The notes under the pieces: model-generated | What the model was told of the DNA's origin: nothing | The model's input: only the letters and a program-made list of their open reading frames with translations | The model's database searches: none | Position numbers and translations under genes: made by a program | NCBI RefSeq assembly: GCF_002259415.1 | Contig: NZ_NPFY01000006.1 | Span: 248,001 to 312,000, forward strand | Length of the DNA: 64,000 bases | Origin: Rhodococcus sp. 14-2470-1b | Lineage (GTDB): Bacteria; Actinomycetota; Actinomycetes; Mycobacteriales; Mycobacteriaceae | Direction of reading: 5' to 3' | In this document: positions 45,161-54,775 of the stretch, one piece after another | Position numbering within the stretch: position 1 is the first letter of the stretch | How the letters are laid out: each line of letters begins with the position of its first letter

Positions 45161-47452
45161 CTACCCGAAGAGTCTGGGCAGGGTGCTCTCGAAAGTGTCA
45201 CGGAGTTCGGTCATCTTGACAGCGAACTGGCCCTGAACTTCGATTTCGTCCGAACCTTCGTCGACGACGCCGATGCGCGTCCACGGGAGGTTGCGGGCGG
45301 TGCACATACCGGTGAAGCGAGTCTCCTCGGTGCGCGGCACGGCGACGAGCACGCGTCCGGAGGACTCGGAGAACAAGGTGACGAACGGGTCGGCGCCTTC
45401 GGGAAGCAGAATGCGGCACCCGGTTTCGCCTGCCAACGCTGCTTCGACGACAGCCTGAGCCAGGCCGCCCTCGGAGAGATCGTGCGCGGCGGAGATCAAC
45501 CCGTCACGCGATCCGGCGAGCAGGATGTCGGCGAGCAATTGCTCGCGAGCCAGATCGACCTTCGGCGGCACGCCACCGAGGTGGTCGTGCTCGACCTGTG
45601 CCCAGATGGATCCGTCGAACTCGTCGTGGGTGTCGCCGAGGAGGATCAGTGTCTCGCCGGGCTCGAGGCCGAGGCCGGTGGGGACGCGGCGGTGCACGTC
45701 GTCGATGACACCGAGGACTCCGACGACCGGCGTCGGAAGGATCGCTTCGGAGCCCGTCTGGTTGTAGAAGCTGACGTTTCCGCCGGTGACGGGGATGCCG
45801 AGGGTGACGCAGCCGTCGGCAAGACCGCGAACGGCCTGCTGGAACTGCCACATGACGCCCGGATCCTCGGGTGAGCCGAAGTTGAGGCAGTTGGTGACGG
45901 CCTTCGGGGTCGCACCGGTGACGGCGACGTTGCGGAACGCCTCGGCGAGCGCAAGTTGTGCGCCCTGGTACGGGTCGAGTGCGGTGTACCGGCCCGACGC
46001 GTCCGTGGCCAGCGCGATACCGCGGCCCGTCGTCTCGTCGATCCGAATCACACCGGCGTCAGCGTTCTCGGCCAGCACGGTATTCCCGCGGACGTAGCGG
46101 TCGTACTGCTCGGTGATGAACTTGCGGCTGCAGAGCTGTGGGCTGCCGATCATCTTCAGCAGCGTTGCCTTCAGTTCCTCGGCGGTCTCGGGACGCTTCA
46201 GCGACGCGGTGGTGTTCGCGACGAGTGCGTCCTGAGCGGCGGGACGCTGCACGGGCCGCGAGTACACCGGGCCCTCGTGGGCGACGGTCTTCGGCGGAAC
46301 GTCGACGACGGTCTCCCCGTGCCACGTGATCTCGAGGTTGTCACCGTCGGTGACCTCGCCGATCACCGTCGCGAGAACATCCCACTTCTTGCAGACGGCC
46401 ATGAACTTCTCGACGTTCTCGGGCGTCACCACGGCGCACATGCGTTCCTGGGACTCGCTCGAGAGCACCTCGGCCGGGGTCATGCCGGTAGCGCGCATCG
46501 GCACCTGCTCGAGGGCTATGTGCATGCCGCCGCTACCTGCCGACGCGAGTTCGGACGTCGCGCAGGACAATCCGGCGCCGCCGAGGTCCTGGATCCCGAC
46601 GACGAGCTTCTCGGCATACAGCTCGAGACACGCCTCGATGAGGACCTTCTCGGTGAACGGGTCGCCGACCTGAACGGCAGGAAGCTTCTTCCTGCCGCCT
46701 CCCGTCTCATCACCGTCGAACGTCTCCGAGGCCAGCACGGACACGCCGCCGATGCCGTCGAGACCCGTGCGAGCGCCGAACAGGATGATCTTGTTGCCCA
46801 GGCCCGACGCGAACGCGAGATGCATGTCCTCGACGCGCATGACACCTGCACACAGAGCGTTGAGCAGTGGGTTGCCCGCGTAGGAGGCGTCGAACACCGT
46901 TTCGCCGCCGACGTTGGGAAGGCCGAGCGAGTTTCCGTAGCCGCCGACGCCGGAGACGATGCCCGAGAGGACGCGACGTGTATCGGGCGCGTCTGCAGCA
47001 CCGAAACGCAGCTGGTCCATGACGGCGATGGGCCGCGCGCCCATGGCCATGATGTCGCGGACGATGCCGCCGACGCCCGTCGCCGCACCCTGGTAGGGCT
47101 CGACGTACGACGGGTGATTGTGGCTTTCCACCTTGAACGTGACGGCCCATCCGTCACCGACGTCGACGACGCCTGCGTTCTCGCCGATACCCGCGAGCAT
47201 CGACTTACGCATCTCGTCGGTGGTGGTCTCGCCGAAGTACTTCAGGTGCACCTTGGAGGACTTGTAGGAGCAGTGCTCGCTCCACATGACGGAGTACATC
47301 GCCAGCTCGGCATCCGTCGGCCTGCGACCGAGGATTTCCTTGATGCGGGCGTACTCGTCGTCCTTGAGTCCGAGTTCTTTGTACGGCTGCGCAACATCCG
47401 GCGTAGCGACTGCGGCGGAGACAGTGTCAATTTTCACAAAGCTGTCGGACAC
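45161..47452 (-). CDS. purL: Phosphoribosylformylglycinamidine synthase subunit PurL
   Basis: A 763-residue small-type PurL, the ATP-dependent synthetase of FGAM synthase (step four of purine synthesis). [57 protein letters not shown] and [16 protein letters not shown] are diagnostic. It works with PurQ and PurS at 50.9-51.8 kb. GTG 47452 was chosen; longer in-frame starts overlap the divergent gene's upstream region. It is followed by the hydrolase gene. Confidence 0.96.
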   Translation of the reverse strand: MSDSFVKIDTVSAAVATPDVAQPYKELGLKDDEYARIKEILGRRPTDAELAMYSVMWSEHCSYKSSKVHLKYFGETTTDEMRKSMLAGIGENAGVVDVGDGWAVTFKVESHNHPSYVEPYQGAATGVGGIVRDIMAMGARPIAVMDQLRFGAADAPDTRRVLSGIVSGVGGYGNSLGLPNVGGETVFDASYAGNPLLNALCAGVMRVEDMHLAFASGLGNKIILFGARTGLDGIGGVSVLASETFDGDETGGGRKKLPAVQVGDPFTEKVLIEACLELYAEKLVVGIQDLGGAGLSCATSELASAGSGGMHIALEQVPMRATGMTPAEVLSSESQERMCAVVTPENVEKFMAVCKKWDVLATVIGEVTDGDNLEITWHGETVVDVPPKTVAHEGPVYSRPVQRPAAQDALVANTTASLKRPETAEELKATLLKMIGSPQLCSRKFITEQYDRYVRGNTVLAENADAGVIRIDETTGRGIALATDASGRYTALDPYQGAQLALAEAFRNVAVTGATPKAVTNCLNFGSPEDPGVMWQFQQAVRGLADGCVTLGIPVTGGNVSFYNQTGSEAILPTPVVGVLGVIDDVHRRVPTGLGLEPGETLILLGDTHDEFDGSIWAQVEHDHLGGVPPKVDLAREQLLADILLAGSRDGLISAAHDLSEGGLAQAVVEAALAGETGCRILLPEGADPFVTLFSESSGRVLVAVPRTEETRFTGMCTARNLPWTRIGVVDEGSDEIEVQGQFAVKMTELRDTFESTLPRLFG

Positions 47453-47545
47453 GAGGAGTGGGGTCCCTTCCTGGAGCGAAATGCCAGGGGGGAGTCTATC
47501 CGTGCAGGGTGACAGGCCCCAAAAGCAGCGTGCAAACATTGTGCC

Positions 47546-48337
47546 GTGGATACCCCTTCTGTCGCCTCTTCAGGCTCCGCTCCCATCGCGTTGACGGAGA
47601 ACGATCTGGACGAATCGGGCGTCCTGACGCCTCAGATGGTGGTCAAGGGTGTGGATATCCCCAGAAAGGCCGTTGTCTGCTTCTTCGCGGAAGTGATCGA
47701 GTCCATAGCCGGTCAGGGCAAGGCACGCGTCCTGTCGGTGCTCCGATCCGAGCACGGCGAGCACCCCGTCTACGAGATCGAGCGGGGCGGTGAACGGCTC
47801 GCCGTGTTTCATCCGGGAGTCGGCGCACCCCTGGCCGCACTGTTCCTCGAAGAGGCGATCGCGCTCGGCTGCTCGGAGTTCGTCGCCGTCGGGGGCGCGG
47901 GAGCACTGACCGATCAGCTCGGTATGGGTCACGTCATGGTTGTCGACAGCGCTGTCCGCGACGAGGGAACGTCGTTCCACTACCTCCCGCCCGGACGGGT
48001 CGTCGACGCCGATCCTGTAGGCGTCACGGTGCTGCAGAACGTGCTGACGGAGGCCGGGATCTCGCACGTCACCGGTCGATCCTGGACCACCGACGCTTTG
48101 TACCGCGAAACCCGAAGCCGAGTCTCCCGGCGCGTCGACGAGGGCTGCCTGACGGTCGACATGGAAGCGTCGGCGTTCTGCGCGGTCGCCCAGTACCGCG
48201 GCGTGCGGTTCGCGCAACTGCTGTACGCGGGCGACTCCCTGGCCGCGGACTGGGAGCACCGCGGCTGGACCAAGGCAGGCACCGTCCGCGAGCAACTGTT
48301 CTGGCTCGCGGCCGACGCGTGCCTGCAGCTGAGCTAG
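47546..48337 (+). CDS. Nucleoside phosphorylase-like protein
   Basis: A 263-residue member of the PNP/UDP phosphorylase superfamily: [40 protein letters not shown], and the purine/uridine site [20 protein letters not shown]. It would cleave or salvage nucleosides. The start is GTG 47546; no clear ribosome site is visible. It is divergent from purL. Confidence 0.85.
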   Translation: MDTPSVASSGSAPIALTENDLDESGVLTPQMVVKGVDIPRKAVVCFFAEVIESIAGQGKARVLSVLRSEHGEHPVYEIERGGERLAVFHPGVGAPLAALFLEEAIALGCSEFVAVGGAGALTDQLGMGHVMVVDSAVRDEGTSFHYLPPGRVVDADPVGVTVLQNVLTEAGISHVTGRSWTTDALYRETRSRVSRRVDEGCLTVDMEASAFCAVAQYRGVRFAQLLYAGDSLAADWEHRGWTKAGTVREQLFWLAADACLQLS

Positions 48338-49618
48338 CTAGGCCGACGGAGCCAGGAACGCAGCGAGGGCGTCGGCGTAGGCCTTCACATCGGAGGCGCC
48401 CATGAGCTCGCGTGCGCTGTGCATGGCGAGCTGTGCGGCACCGACGTCGACGGTCGACAGGCCCGTCCGTGAGGCCGTGATCGGGCCGATCGTCGAACCG
48501 CAGGGCAGATCGGCGCGGTGAACGTAGCGTTGCAGTGGCACCCCCGCCTGGTCGCAGGCCAGCGCGAATGCTCCTGCACCCGCGGAATCCGTTGCGTACC
48601 TGAGGTTCTGGTTGACCTTGAGCACGGGCCCTCCACCGAGTTCGATGCGGTGCGCGGGTTCGTGTCGGTCCGGGTAGTTCGGATGCGTCGCATGCGCCAT
48701 GTCACCGGAGGCGCAGATGGATCCGGCCATGGTGCGGAGGAACTCCTCGCGACCGCCGCCGCGGCCCAACACGATTCGCTCGAGCACCGTGTTGAGCAGG
48801 TCCGAGAACGCGCCACGGTCGGACATACTGCCGACTTCCTCGTGGTCGAACAATGCCAGCACCGGGGTGACGTCCGTCGGATTCTGCACAGCCGCAATCA
48901 AAGCCTGAGTACCCGCGTAGCACGTTCCCTGGTTGTCGAGCCTCGGTGCGCTGACCAGTTCGCTCTGGGCGCCGACGACTGCGCTGGGCGCGAGGTCGTG
49001 CGTCATCAGCTCCCACCCGAGAACCGTCGACGGGTCGACGCCTTCGCGTTCCGCGACGAACGAGATGAACGATCGCGGTGAGTTACCCACGCCCCAAATG
49101 GCATTGACGTGTCGTTGCGGGTCCAAGGTCACACCCTTGCGATCCTCGGACAGGTGGATTGCGAGCTGCGGGACACGAAGAATAGGTTCGTCGACCTTGA
49201 CGAGTACCTCACGCAGCCCGTTGCCGTCGCGAACACTGAGTCGACCGGAAACACCCAGGTCGCGGTCGAGCCAGGAATTGAGCCACGCGCCCCCGTACGG
49301 TTCCAGGCCGACCATCTGCCATCCCGCCGACTCCAGATCAGGGTGCTGCTTGACACGCAGATTGGGGCTGTCGGTGTGTCCGCCGACGATCCGGAATGCA
49401 GCGCTGCTGCTCTCGGTACTCCATGCGACAAGCGACCCGCCGCGGATGAGGTAGTACCGCCCTGCCTCGGCCGGCCAGGCTTCGGTCTCGTCGACGCGGA
49501 CGAAACCTACCTCCTCGAGCTGCACCGCTACGGTGCGGCACACATGGAACGGCGACGGCGACACGTCGACGAAATTGCACAGACCAGCGGCAGACGCAAG
49601 AGACGACATGGGAACCAT
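48338..49618 (-). CDS. M18-family aminopeptidase
   Basis: A 426-residue zinc aminopeptidase (aspartyl aminopeptidase family). Metal ligands appear in [39 protein letters not shown] and [13 protein letters not shown]. It removes N-terminal acidic residues from peptides in the cytoplasm. It matches Rv0800 (pepC). Its stop is immediately next to the stop of the phosphorylase-like gene; ATG 49618 or 49609 could be used. Confidence 0.92.
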   Translation of the reverse strand: MVPMSSLASAAGLCNFVDVSPSPFHVCRTVAVQLEEVGFVRVDETEAWPAEAGRYYLIRGGSLVAWSTESSSAAFRIVGGHTDSPNLRVKQHPDLESAGWQMVGLEPYGGAWLNSWLDRDLGVSGRLSVRDGNGLREVLVKVDEPILRVPQLAIHLSEDRKGVTLDPQRHVNAIWGVGNSPRSFISFVAEREGVDPSTVLGWELMTHDLAPSAVVGAQSELVSAPRLDNQGTCYAGTQALIAAVQNPTDVTPVLALFDHEEVGSMSDRGAFSDLLNTVLERIVLGRGGGREEFLRTMAGSICASGDMAHATHPNYPDRHEPAHRIELGGGPVLKVNQNLRYATDSAGAGAFALACDQAGVPLQRYVHRADLPCGSTIGPITASRTGLSTVDVGAAQLAMHSARELMGASDVKAYADALAAFLAPSA

Positions 49619-49673
49619 TGTGTCAGTAGCTGCGTCGAACAGAGCAAGGACCACACATCGACTCGGGGGCGTC

Positions 49674-50543
49674 ATGAATCATCTGGCAGCGCAGGCATCG
49701 GGACCGGCTACGACAGCCATCGTCCGCAAGAAAGTGATCGAGGCATTCGGCAGGCACGGGGTGAAGCTGACGAAGATCGACGCCACCACTCTGAAGACCG
49801 ACGACGGCCATCACGTGACGCTCGAGAATCTGACCGCACGCTGCGTCGGTGCTCCGCGGAGGTACTGGGACGAGATCGTCGAGATCCATGTCGCAACCAT
49901 GCTCGAGTCACAGAGACTGAGTGACCCGCAGTATCTGCTGAACATGCCCGACGACGAGTTCTACATGCGATTGCGTGAGCGGGTCACTGCGCCGAGCGCG
50001 TTGCCGGGCAGAGGCGACTTCCGCTATTCGAGTCCGCTGGTCGATGCGCCGAATTCACCACGCCGAGTGCTGAACTTGACGTTTCCGGACCTTGCGTTGA
50101 CTCTCGAAGGTCGGTATCTGGAGAATCGAGACCTCGAGGCCGCGTGGGCGTTCGGTCGCGACAACACGGCCGCGATGACCTTCGACGATCGCGAAACACT
50201 GACCAAGGACGATGTGACGATCGACGTGTGCAAGGGCGATTCGATCTATCTCGCATCCAAGGTCGCGAACATGCCCACGCTGATCGCCGATCACCTCGGC
50301 GATTCACCGTTCGGCGTTCTGTTCGTCGTTCCCAATGCCTACGAGATCGACTACTACAAACCCTTCGAGTTCGACGCCACCGTTCGTGCGTCGACACTGC
50401 TCGTGCAGTTGGCGCGCATATTCTCTCGGGACACCCCGAATCCGCTGTCCCAGGATCTCTACTTCTGGCGTGACGGGCAGTACTGCCAGGTCAACGGTAG
50501 TTCATCGGCAGATCTGTTCGAGCGGACTCTCGCCGAGCTCTAG
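49674..50543 (+). CDS. Conserved protein of unknown function (possibly DUF1444-like)
   Basis: A 289-residue soluble protein starting at ATG 49674 ([20 protein letters not shown]). It has a central stretch [20 protein letters not shown] followed by [20 protein letters not shown] and ends [12 protein letters not shown]. The order 'strand, catch loop, strand, polar end' recalls YtpQ/DUF1444 proteins, but this is a weak resemblance. I do not know a function. It converges with the glyoxalase-like gene and the two stops overlap. Confidence 0.6.
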   Translation: MNHLAAQASGPATTAIVRKKVIEAFGRHGVKLTKIDATTLKTDDGHHVTLENLTARCVGAPRRYWDEIVEIHVATMLESQRLSDPQYLLNMPDDEFYMRLRERVTAPSALPGRGDFRYSSPLVDAPNSPRRVLNLTFPDLALTLEGRYLENRDLEAAWAFGRDNTAAMTFDDRETLTKDDVTIDVCKGDSIYLASKVANMPTLIADHLGDSPFGVLFVVPNAYEIDYYKPFEFDATVRASTLLVQLARIFSRDTPNPLSQDLYFWRDGQYCQVNGSSSADLFERTLAEL

Positions 50544-50890
50544 TGCGCGCCCGAGACGCAGAATGCGTTTCCGTCCGGATCGGTCAGGGTGACCCAACGG
50601 AATTCGCCCATCGTGTGCTCGTCGACCTTGGACGCACCCGAATCGACCAGAGCCGTCACCTCGGTGTCGAGATCCGCCGTCGTCAGATCCAGGTGGATTC
50701 GGTTCTTGCCCGGCGTCGGGTCGTCGACCTTCTGGAAGGCAAGGCGGTACGGCACCGAGGGCAGCGAGACGGTGTAGAACCACCCGTCGTTCTCTTCTTC
50801 GATGGTTCCGCCGGTCCTGGCCGCCCACCACGTCGCGAGCGGTCCAGGATCGGAGGAGTCGATCGTGATCATCACCGGTGTCAGGGTCAT
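50540..50890 (-). CDS. VOC (glyoxalase/bleomycin resistance) family protein
   Basis: A 116-residue protein of the vicinal-oxygen-chelate fold: VMITIDSSDPGPLATWWAAR, LAFQKVDDPTPGKNRIHLDL, and the end [20 protein letters not shown]. Such small proteins bind metals or drugs and vary in role. It overlaps its convergent neighbour by 4 bases. It is placed beside purQ, as a similar gene is in M. tuberculosis (Rv0801 region), so no purine role need follow. Confidence 0.88.
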   Translation of the reverse strand: MTLTPVMITIDSSDPGPLATWWAARTGGTIEEENDGWFYTVSLPSVPYRLAFQKVDDPTPGKNRIHLDLTTADLDTEVTALVDSGASKVDEHTMGEFRWVTLTDPDGNAFCVSGAH

Positions 50891-50917
50891 GCGTCGGAGA
50901 ATAGACCCTGCTTCCTG

Positions 50918-51610
50918 CTAGGCCGAGACGATTGCGTCCAGTGCCGAGTAGAAGATGCCGAGGCCGTCGTCGCTGGGGCCGGTGAGGGGCTCGGTGGCGT
51001 GCTCGGGATGCGGCATGAGTCCGACGACGCGGCCGTTGGGCGAGGAGATTCCGGCGATGTCCCGCTGGCTGCCGTTCGGGTTGGATCCGCTGTAGCGGAA
51101 CACGACGCGGCCTTCGCCCTCGAGCTCGTCGAGCACGTTCTGCGATGCCTGGAACCGGCCTTCGGCGTTCTTGACCGGGATCAGGATCTCGGCGCCCGTC
51201 TCGTAGCGCGACGACCACGCGGTGTCCGAGTTCTCCACTTTCAGCCACTGGTCGCGGCAGACGAAGTGCAGGCCCTCGTTGCGGGTCAGAGCGCCGGGAA
51301 GCAGGCCGACTTCACAGAGAACTTGGAAGCCGTTGCAGATGCCGAGGACCGGCATGCCGCCTTCGGCCGCCTTGACGACGGATTCCATGACGGGTGCGAA
51401 CCGGGCGATCGCGCCTGCACGCAGGTAGTCGCCGTAGGAGAACCCGCCGGGGACGACGATGGCGTCCACGTTCTTCAGGTCCGCGTCGGCGTGCCACAGA
51501 CTGACGGCCTCGCCGCCGGCGAGCGTCACGGCGCGGGAGGCGTCGACGTCGTCGAGAGTTCCGGGGAAGGTGATGACCCCCACGCGGGCGGACGACTTGC
51601 GTGTGCTCAT
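50918..51610 (-). CDS. purQ: Phosphoribosylformylglycinamidine synthase subunit PurQ
   Basis: A 230-residue glutaminase of FGAM synthase, supplying ammonia to PurL. The nucleophile loop GICNGFQVL (Cys about 95) and PHPEHATEP near the end complete the amidotransferase triad. ATG 51610 overlaps the purS stop, so the two genes are coupled. Orthologue of Rv0788. Confidence 0.95.
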   Translation of the reverse strand: MSTRKSSARVGVITFPGTLDDVDASRAVTLAGGEAVSLWHADADLKNVDAIVVPGGFSYGDYLRAGAIARFAPVMESVVKAAEGGMPVLGICNGFQVLCEVGLLPGALTRNEGLHFVCRDQWLKVENSDTAWSSRYETGAEILIPVKNAEGRFQASQNVLDELEGEGRVVFRYSGSNPNGSQRDIAGISSPNGRVVGLMPHPEHATEPLTGPSDDGLGIFYSALDAIVSA

Positions 51611-51843
51611 GCTTCTCGGGTGACCTTCCAGTCCTCGATGACGGTGTTCGCGAGGAGCGATTCCGCGATCTTCTCGAGCTCGGCGTCGTCGACGCTGTCG
51701 TCGACCTCCAACTCGAACCGCTTGCCCTGCCTGACGTCGGAGACGCCTGCTACGCCGAGACGACCAAGCGCGCCTGCGATGGCCTGACCCTGCGGGTCGA
51801 GGATTTCGGCCTTGGGCATGACATCGACAACTACTCGGGCCAC
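51607..51843 (-). CDS. purS: Phosphoribosylformylglycinamidine synthase subunit PurS
   Basis: A 78-residue linker subunit that ties PurQ to Pur[21 protein letters not shown], then [16 protein letters not shown], are standard. GTG 51843 follows GGAGCTCCCTC, a good ribosome binding site. It overlaps purQ by 4 bases. Confidence 0.93.
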   Translation of the reverse strand: MARVVVDVMPKAEILDPQGQAIAGALGRLGVAGVSDVRQGKRFELEVDDSVDDAELEKIAESLLANTVIEDWKVTREA

Positions 51844-51932
51844 GAGGGAGCTCCTTGGATAAGACAAATACCGGCGGTGAAGAGTTTACGCAGCACCAGC
51901 GCGAGCCGCGAAACTGCGCTTAGTGTGGAGGA

Positions 51933-52577
51933 ATGAAGCTGACGCACTTCGGACATTCCTGTGTACTCGTCGAGCTGAACGGCACCACGGTGCTGTTCGA
52001 TCCCGGCAACTTCTCACACGGCTTCGAGGGCATCACCGGGCTCGACGCCATTCTGATCACCCACCAGCACCCCGACCACGTCGACCTCGAGCGTCTTCCT
52101 GCACTGGTGGACGGCAATCCGAACGCAGCGTTGTACGCGGATCCGATGACCGCGTCGCAGCTCGGCGAGCGGTGGACGGCCACACACGCGGGCCAGACGT
52201 TCTCCGTCGGCGGCATCCAGGTCAGCGGTGTCGGCGGGACCCATGCCGTCATCCACCCCGAACTGCCCGTGATCGACAACACTGGCTATCTGCTGGGGAC
52301 ACCGGAGAATCCGGGGCAACTGTTCCATCCCGGCGACTCGTTGTTCGTTCCCGAGCAGAAGGTGGACGTGCTGGCGCTCCCGACTGCGGCGCCGTGGTCG
52401 AAGCTCTCGGAGAACGTCGAATTTCTGCGCGCAGTCGCACCTCGGACCGCGTTCCCGATCCACCAGGCCGTCGTCGCCGAGGAGGCCAGGGGAATCTACT
52501 ACGGCCGGTTCAACGACATGGCCGACGAGAACACCGAATTCCGCGAGCTTCCTCAGGAATCCTCCCTCTCCATGTGA
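51933..52577 (+). CDS. Metallo-beta-lactamase-fold metal-dependent hydrolase
   Basis: A 214-residue hydrolase: MKLTHFGHSCVLVELNGTTV, ILITHQHPDHVDLERLPALV and LFHPGDSLFVPEQKVDVLAL are metal-binding and fold marks of the UlaG-like group. The substrate is not known. GGAGGA precedes the ATG and TAGTGT may be its -10. Its stop lies inside the left end of the 74-bp repeat. It is divergent from purS. Confidence 0.88.
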   Translation: MKLTHFGHSCVLVELNGTTVLFDPGNFSHGFEGITGLDAILITHQHPDHVDLERLPALVDGNPNAALYADPMTASQLGERWTATHAGQTFSVGGIQVSGVGGTHAVIHPELPVIDNTGYLLGTPENPGQLFHPGDSLFVPEQKVDVLALPTAAPWSKLSENVEFLRAVAPRTAFPIHQAVVAEEARGIYYGRFNDMADENTEFRELPQESSLSM

Positions 52578-52647
52578 GTGAAAATGTAGGCCGGGGACAG
52601 GAGCGGAGCCTGCGGAACGACCCGATGGCACTGTCATCTCCACTCAC
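52574..52647. repeat. 74-bp dispersed repeat with inverted ends, copy B
   Basis: The left end GTGAGTGAAAATGTAG overlaps the hydrolase stop codon, and the right end ATCTCCACTCAC nearly complements it. The core GACAGGAGCGGAGCCTGCGG matches the 40,503 copy. Like copy A it sits between two convergent stops. Confidence 0.85.
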
Positions 52648-52648
52648 A

Positions 52649-53290
52649 TCAACCGGTCACCTCGGGCGGCAGAGTGTCCAGCATGATCACGGAGCTCCCG
52701 TCCCACTGGTAGCGGATTGCGACGGGACCACCTTCGGGTGCTGCGAACGCCTCGTCGGCGACGAGCCAGCGATAGTTCACGGTGATCGTGTCGGCGGTCT
52801 GGGTTGCAACACTCGTGAAGCTGTACGGCGCTGCCGTCGCCGTGCCGAGGTACACACCGTTGCCGAAGAACAGAATGTGCTCCGGTGTGCTCGCGGTGGC
52901 ATAGGGCGACGCCGCAGCTTCCACCCACGTGAACGCTGCACAGGGATCACCTGTCCGGCCTGCGGTCCAGGCTTCGTCCGGAAAGTATCGCGGAATGGAT
53001 GCCGCCGCATCGGCGACCACCGCAGCGTCCACACATGTCGCCGGCCGGACCGGGGCCACTGTCGGAGCTGCGTCCGCCGTCGGGATCCGGATGTCCGACG
53101 GAAGGGCAGGGACCGGCGACGGAACCACGACCGACGGCAGCGCGCCCACCGAGGGTGCAACCGTCGGCGACGCGGCCTGCTGCCCCGGCGCGGCAGTGGA
53201 TTCCGACACTGCGGTCGCTGTGCCGCCATCGGTGTTTCCGCAGGCCACAGCGGCCATCATGCAGAGGTTCACGAGCACGATTCTTTTCAT
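52649..53290 (-). CDS. LppP/LprE-family lipoprotein
   Basis: A 213-residue lipoprotein. The N-terminus KRIVLVNLCMMAAVAC gives the lipobox (Cys 17). A Pro/Ala/Val-rich linker follows to residue 90, then the globular LppP/LprE domain (DAAVVADAAASIPRYFPDEA, GDPCAAFTWVEA, HILFFGNGVYLGTATA). LprE-type proteins of mycobacteria are exported envelope lipoproteins with uncertain roles. Confidence 0.82.
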   Translation of the reverse strand: MKRIVLVNLCMMAAVACGNTDGGTATAVSESTAAPGQQAASPTVAPSVGALPSVVVPSPVPALPSDIRIPTADAAPTVAPVRPATCVDAAVVADAAASIPRYFPDEAWTAGRTGDPCAAFTWVEAAASPYATASTPEHILFFGNGVYLGTATAAPYSFTSVATQTADTITVNYRWLVADEAFAAPEGGPVAIRYQWDGSSVIMLDTLPPEVTG

Positions 53291-53381
53291 GGCGCCGCCT
53301 CGACATCGATTGCATCGTCGAGGGTTACATCCACTGGACCAGGTGGTCCGTTACGTCACGATCTCATAACCCCGCGAGCGG

Positions 53382-54077
53382 TCAGGCTGCTCTCACCCTG
53401 CGAACGTGTTCGTACACGCCCGGTGTTGCACCGCTGTAGAGCGCCAGGTCGACCGCGTCCAGGATTGCCTGCCGGGGACCGCTGCGGCCCAGTTGTTTTG
53501 CGCTGACCGCCAATCGGACGGTGCCGCCGCGTCGGGCGGTACGTCCGGCGCCGATGACCAGTGCTCGACACCACCAGGGTTCGGCTTTGAAGCCTTCGCC
53601 GATGCCCAGGACTCGTGCCCGTACGAGCGATCCCGTGTCCAGATCGTGAATTGCGCTGAGGCCTGCGAGCATTCGAAAGCCGGCCTCGGGCAGAGCGGCA
53701 ACTGCTCCGGGTGATGCGATCCACCGCGGCGCTGCGAACACCCTTGTGCGTAAGCCGGTCTGCTCCATGACCCGGTCGGCGGCCATGAGCCGCAGCCGTG
53801 CTTCGTGGCGTGGAAGTGCTGCGAATTCGGCTCGGCGACGCTTGGTCGCGGCCTGGTCGTACCCGTGCAGGACTATCGCATCCCCCAGGTCCCGACGCCC
53901 TCGCAGCCAGTCCTGGGTGTTCTCGTCTTTCGTGAGCCGGTACTTGTCCTTCAGCCGCGGCGCAACGAGAAGCGACTGCGCGACGCCACGCTTGTCCAGT
54001 TCGAGGGCGAACTCCGCTGCGTTGTCGCAGGTGTCGTCCCTGATTCCGCTCACCGACACGATCAGTGCTCCAGACAT
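53382..54077 (-). CDS. DUF2334 (polysaccharide-deacetylase-like) protein
   Basis: A 231-residue protein with SGALIVSVSGIRDDTCDNAA, AIVLHGYDQAATKRRRAEFA and FAAPRWIASPGAVAALPEAG, the pattern of the DUF2334 branch of carbohydrate deacetylases. The metal residues of true deacetylases are partly altered, so activity is unsure. ATG 54077 fits the family start. M. tuberculosis has a similar gene near purQ. Confidence 0.82.
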   Translation of the reverse strand: MSGALIVSVSGIRDDTCDNAAEFALELDKRGVAQSLLVAPRLKDKYRLTKDENTQDWLRGRRDLGDAIVLHGYDQAATKRRRAEFAALPRHEARLRLMAADRVMEQTGLRTRVFAAPRWIASPGAVAALPEAGFRMLAGLSAIHDLDTGSLVRARVLGIGEGFKAEPWWCRALVIGAGRTARRGGTVRLAVSAKQLGRSGPRQAILDAVDLALYSGATPGVYEHVRRVRAA

Positions 54078-54132
54078 GCCGCGAGCCTCGCACACCGATG
54101 TGAACGAGGCTCGACGGCAGAATTGATCGCGT

Positions 54133-54639
54133 CTAAACGGCGATGTTCTCCTTGGGCAGGATCTTGTCGATCGCAGCCAGTACTTCAGGGGCGTCCGGCT
54201 CGGTACGTGGGCGGAAGCGGTTGGTGACGACGCCCTCGGGTGAGATCAGGAACTTCTCGAAATTCCACTGGATATCTCCTGCGACGCCTTCTGCGTCCTC
54301 GGTCTTGGTGAGCTCCGCGTAGAGCGGGTGCCGGTTCTCTCCGTTGACCTCGATCTTCTCCGTGATGGGGAAGGTGACGCCGTAGGTGGTGGAGCAGAAC
54401 GTTTCGATTTCCTCGGCGGTGCCGGGCTCCTGACCACCGAACTGGTTGCAGGGAACGCCGATGACGGACAGTCCCTTCGCCGAGTATTCGGTGGCAAGCT
54501 TCTCGAGTGTGGCGTACTGAGGCGTCAGGCCGCACTTCGAGGCGACATTCACCACGAGGACGGCCCTGCCCGCGTACTCGTCGAGCGAGGTGGGCGCACC
54601 GCCCAGCGTGTTGATGCCGATGTTCTGGACTTCAGTCAT
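54133..54639 (-). CDS. Glutathione peroxidase-family thiol peroxidase
   Basis: A 168-residue peroxidase. The peroxidatic Cys is in NVASKCGLTPQYATLEKL (about 36), Gln in GVPCNQFGGQEPG and Trp in DIQWNFEKFLI. It uses Cys, not selenocysteine. With mycothiol rather than glutathione in this lineage, thioredoxin or mycothiol is the likely reductant. It is followed upstream by a strong hairpin. Confidence 0.93.
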   Translation of the reverse strand: MTEVQNIGINTLGGAPTSLDEYAGRAVLVVNVASKCGLTPQYATLEKLATEYSAKGLSVIGVPCNQFGGQEPGTAEEIETFCSTTYGVTFPITEKIEVNGENRHPLYAELTKTEDAEGVAGDIQWNFEKFLISPEGVVTNRFRPRTEPDAPEVLAAIDKILPKENIAV

Positions 54640-54692
54640 TCCACGAACTTACCTGTGGGTACCGACTTCTGGTGAGTTGGCTGTCCGAACAC

Positions 54693-54729
54693 ACAAGAGC
54701 GACCCTCCGAGTGGGAGGGCCGCTCTTGT
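54693..54729. terminator. Hairpin upstream of the peroxidase gene
   Basis: ACAAGAGCGACCCTCC (54693-54708) pairs with GGAGGGCCGCTCTTGT (54714-54729) with one mismatch and a 5-base loop. It lies between dctA and the peroxidase. Confidence 0.85.
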
Positions 54730-54735
54730 ACTACA

Positions 54736-54774
54736 CGCCTGGTGACGGGGGGTGCGCGTCACCAGGCGGGGTCT
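54736..54774. terminator. Hairpin directly after dctA
   Basis: CGCCTGGTGAC (54736-54746) pairs with GTCACCAGGCG (54758-54768). It begins 8 bases after the dctA stop in that gene's direction, and a T-run lies on the plus strand. Confidence 0.75.
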
Positions 54775-54775
54775 T

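Noticed and set aside
47565..47585. Fragment CAGGCTCCGCTCC inside the phosphorylase-like gene as another copy of the dispersed repeat
   Set aside because: Only about 13 bases agree, inside coding sequence, which chance can explain in GC-rich DNA.
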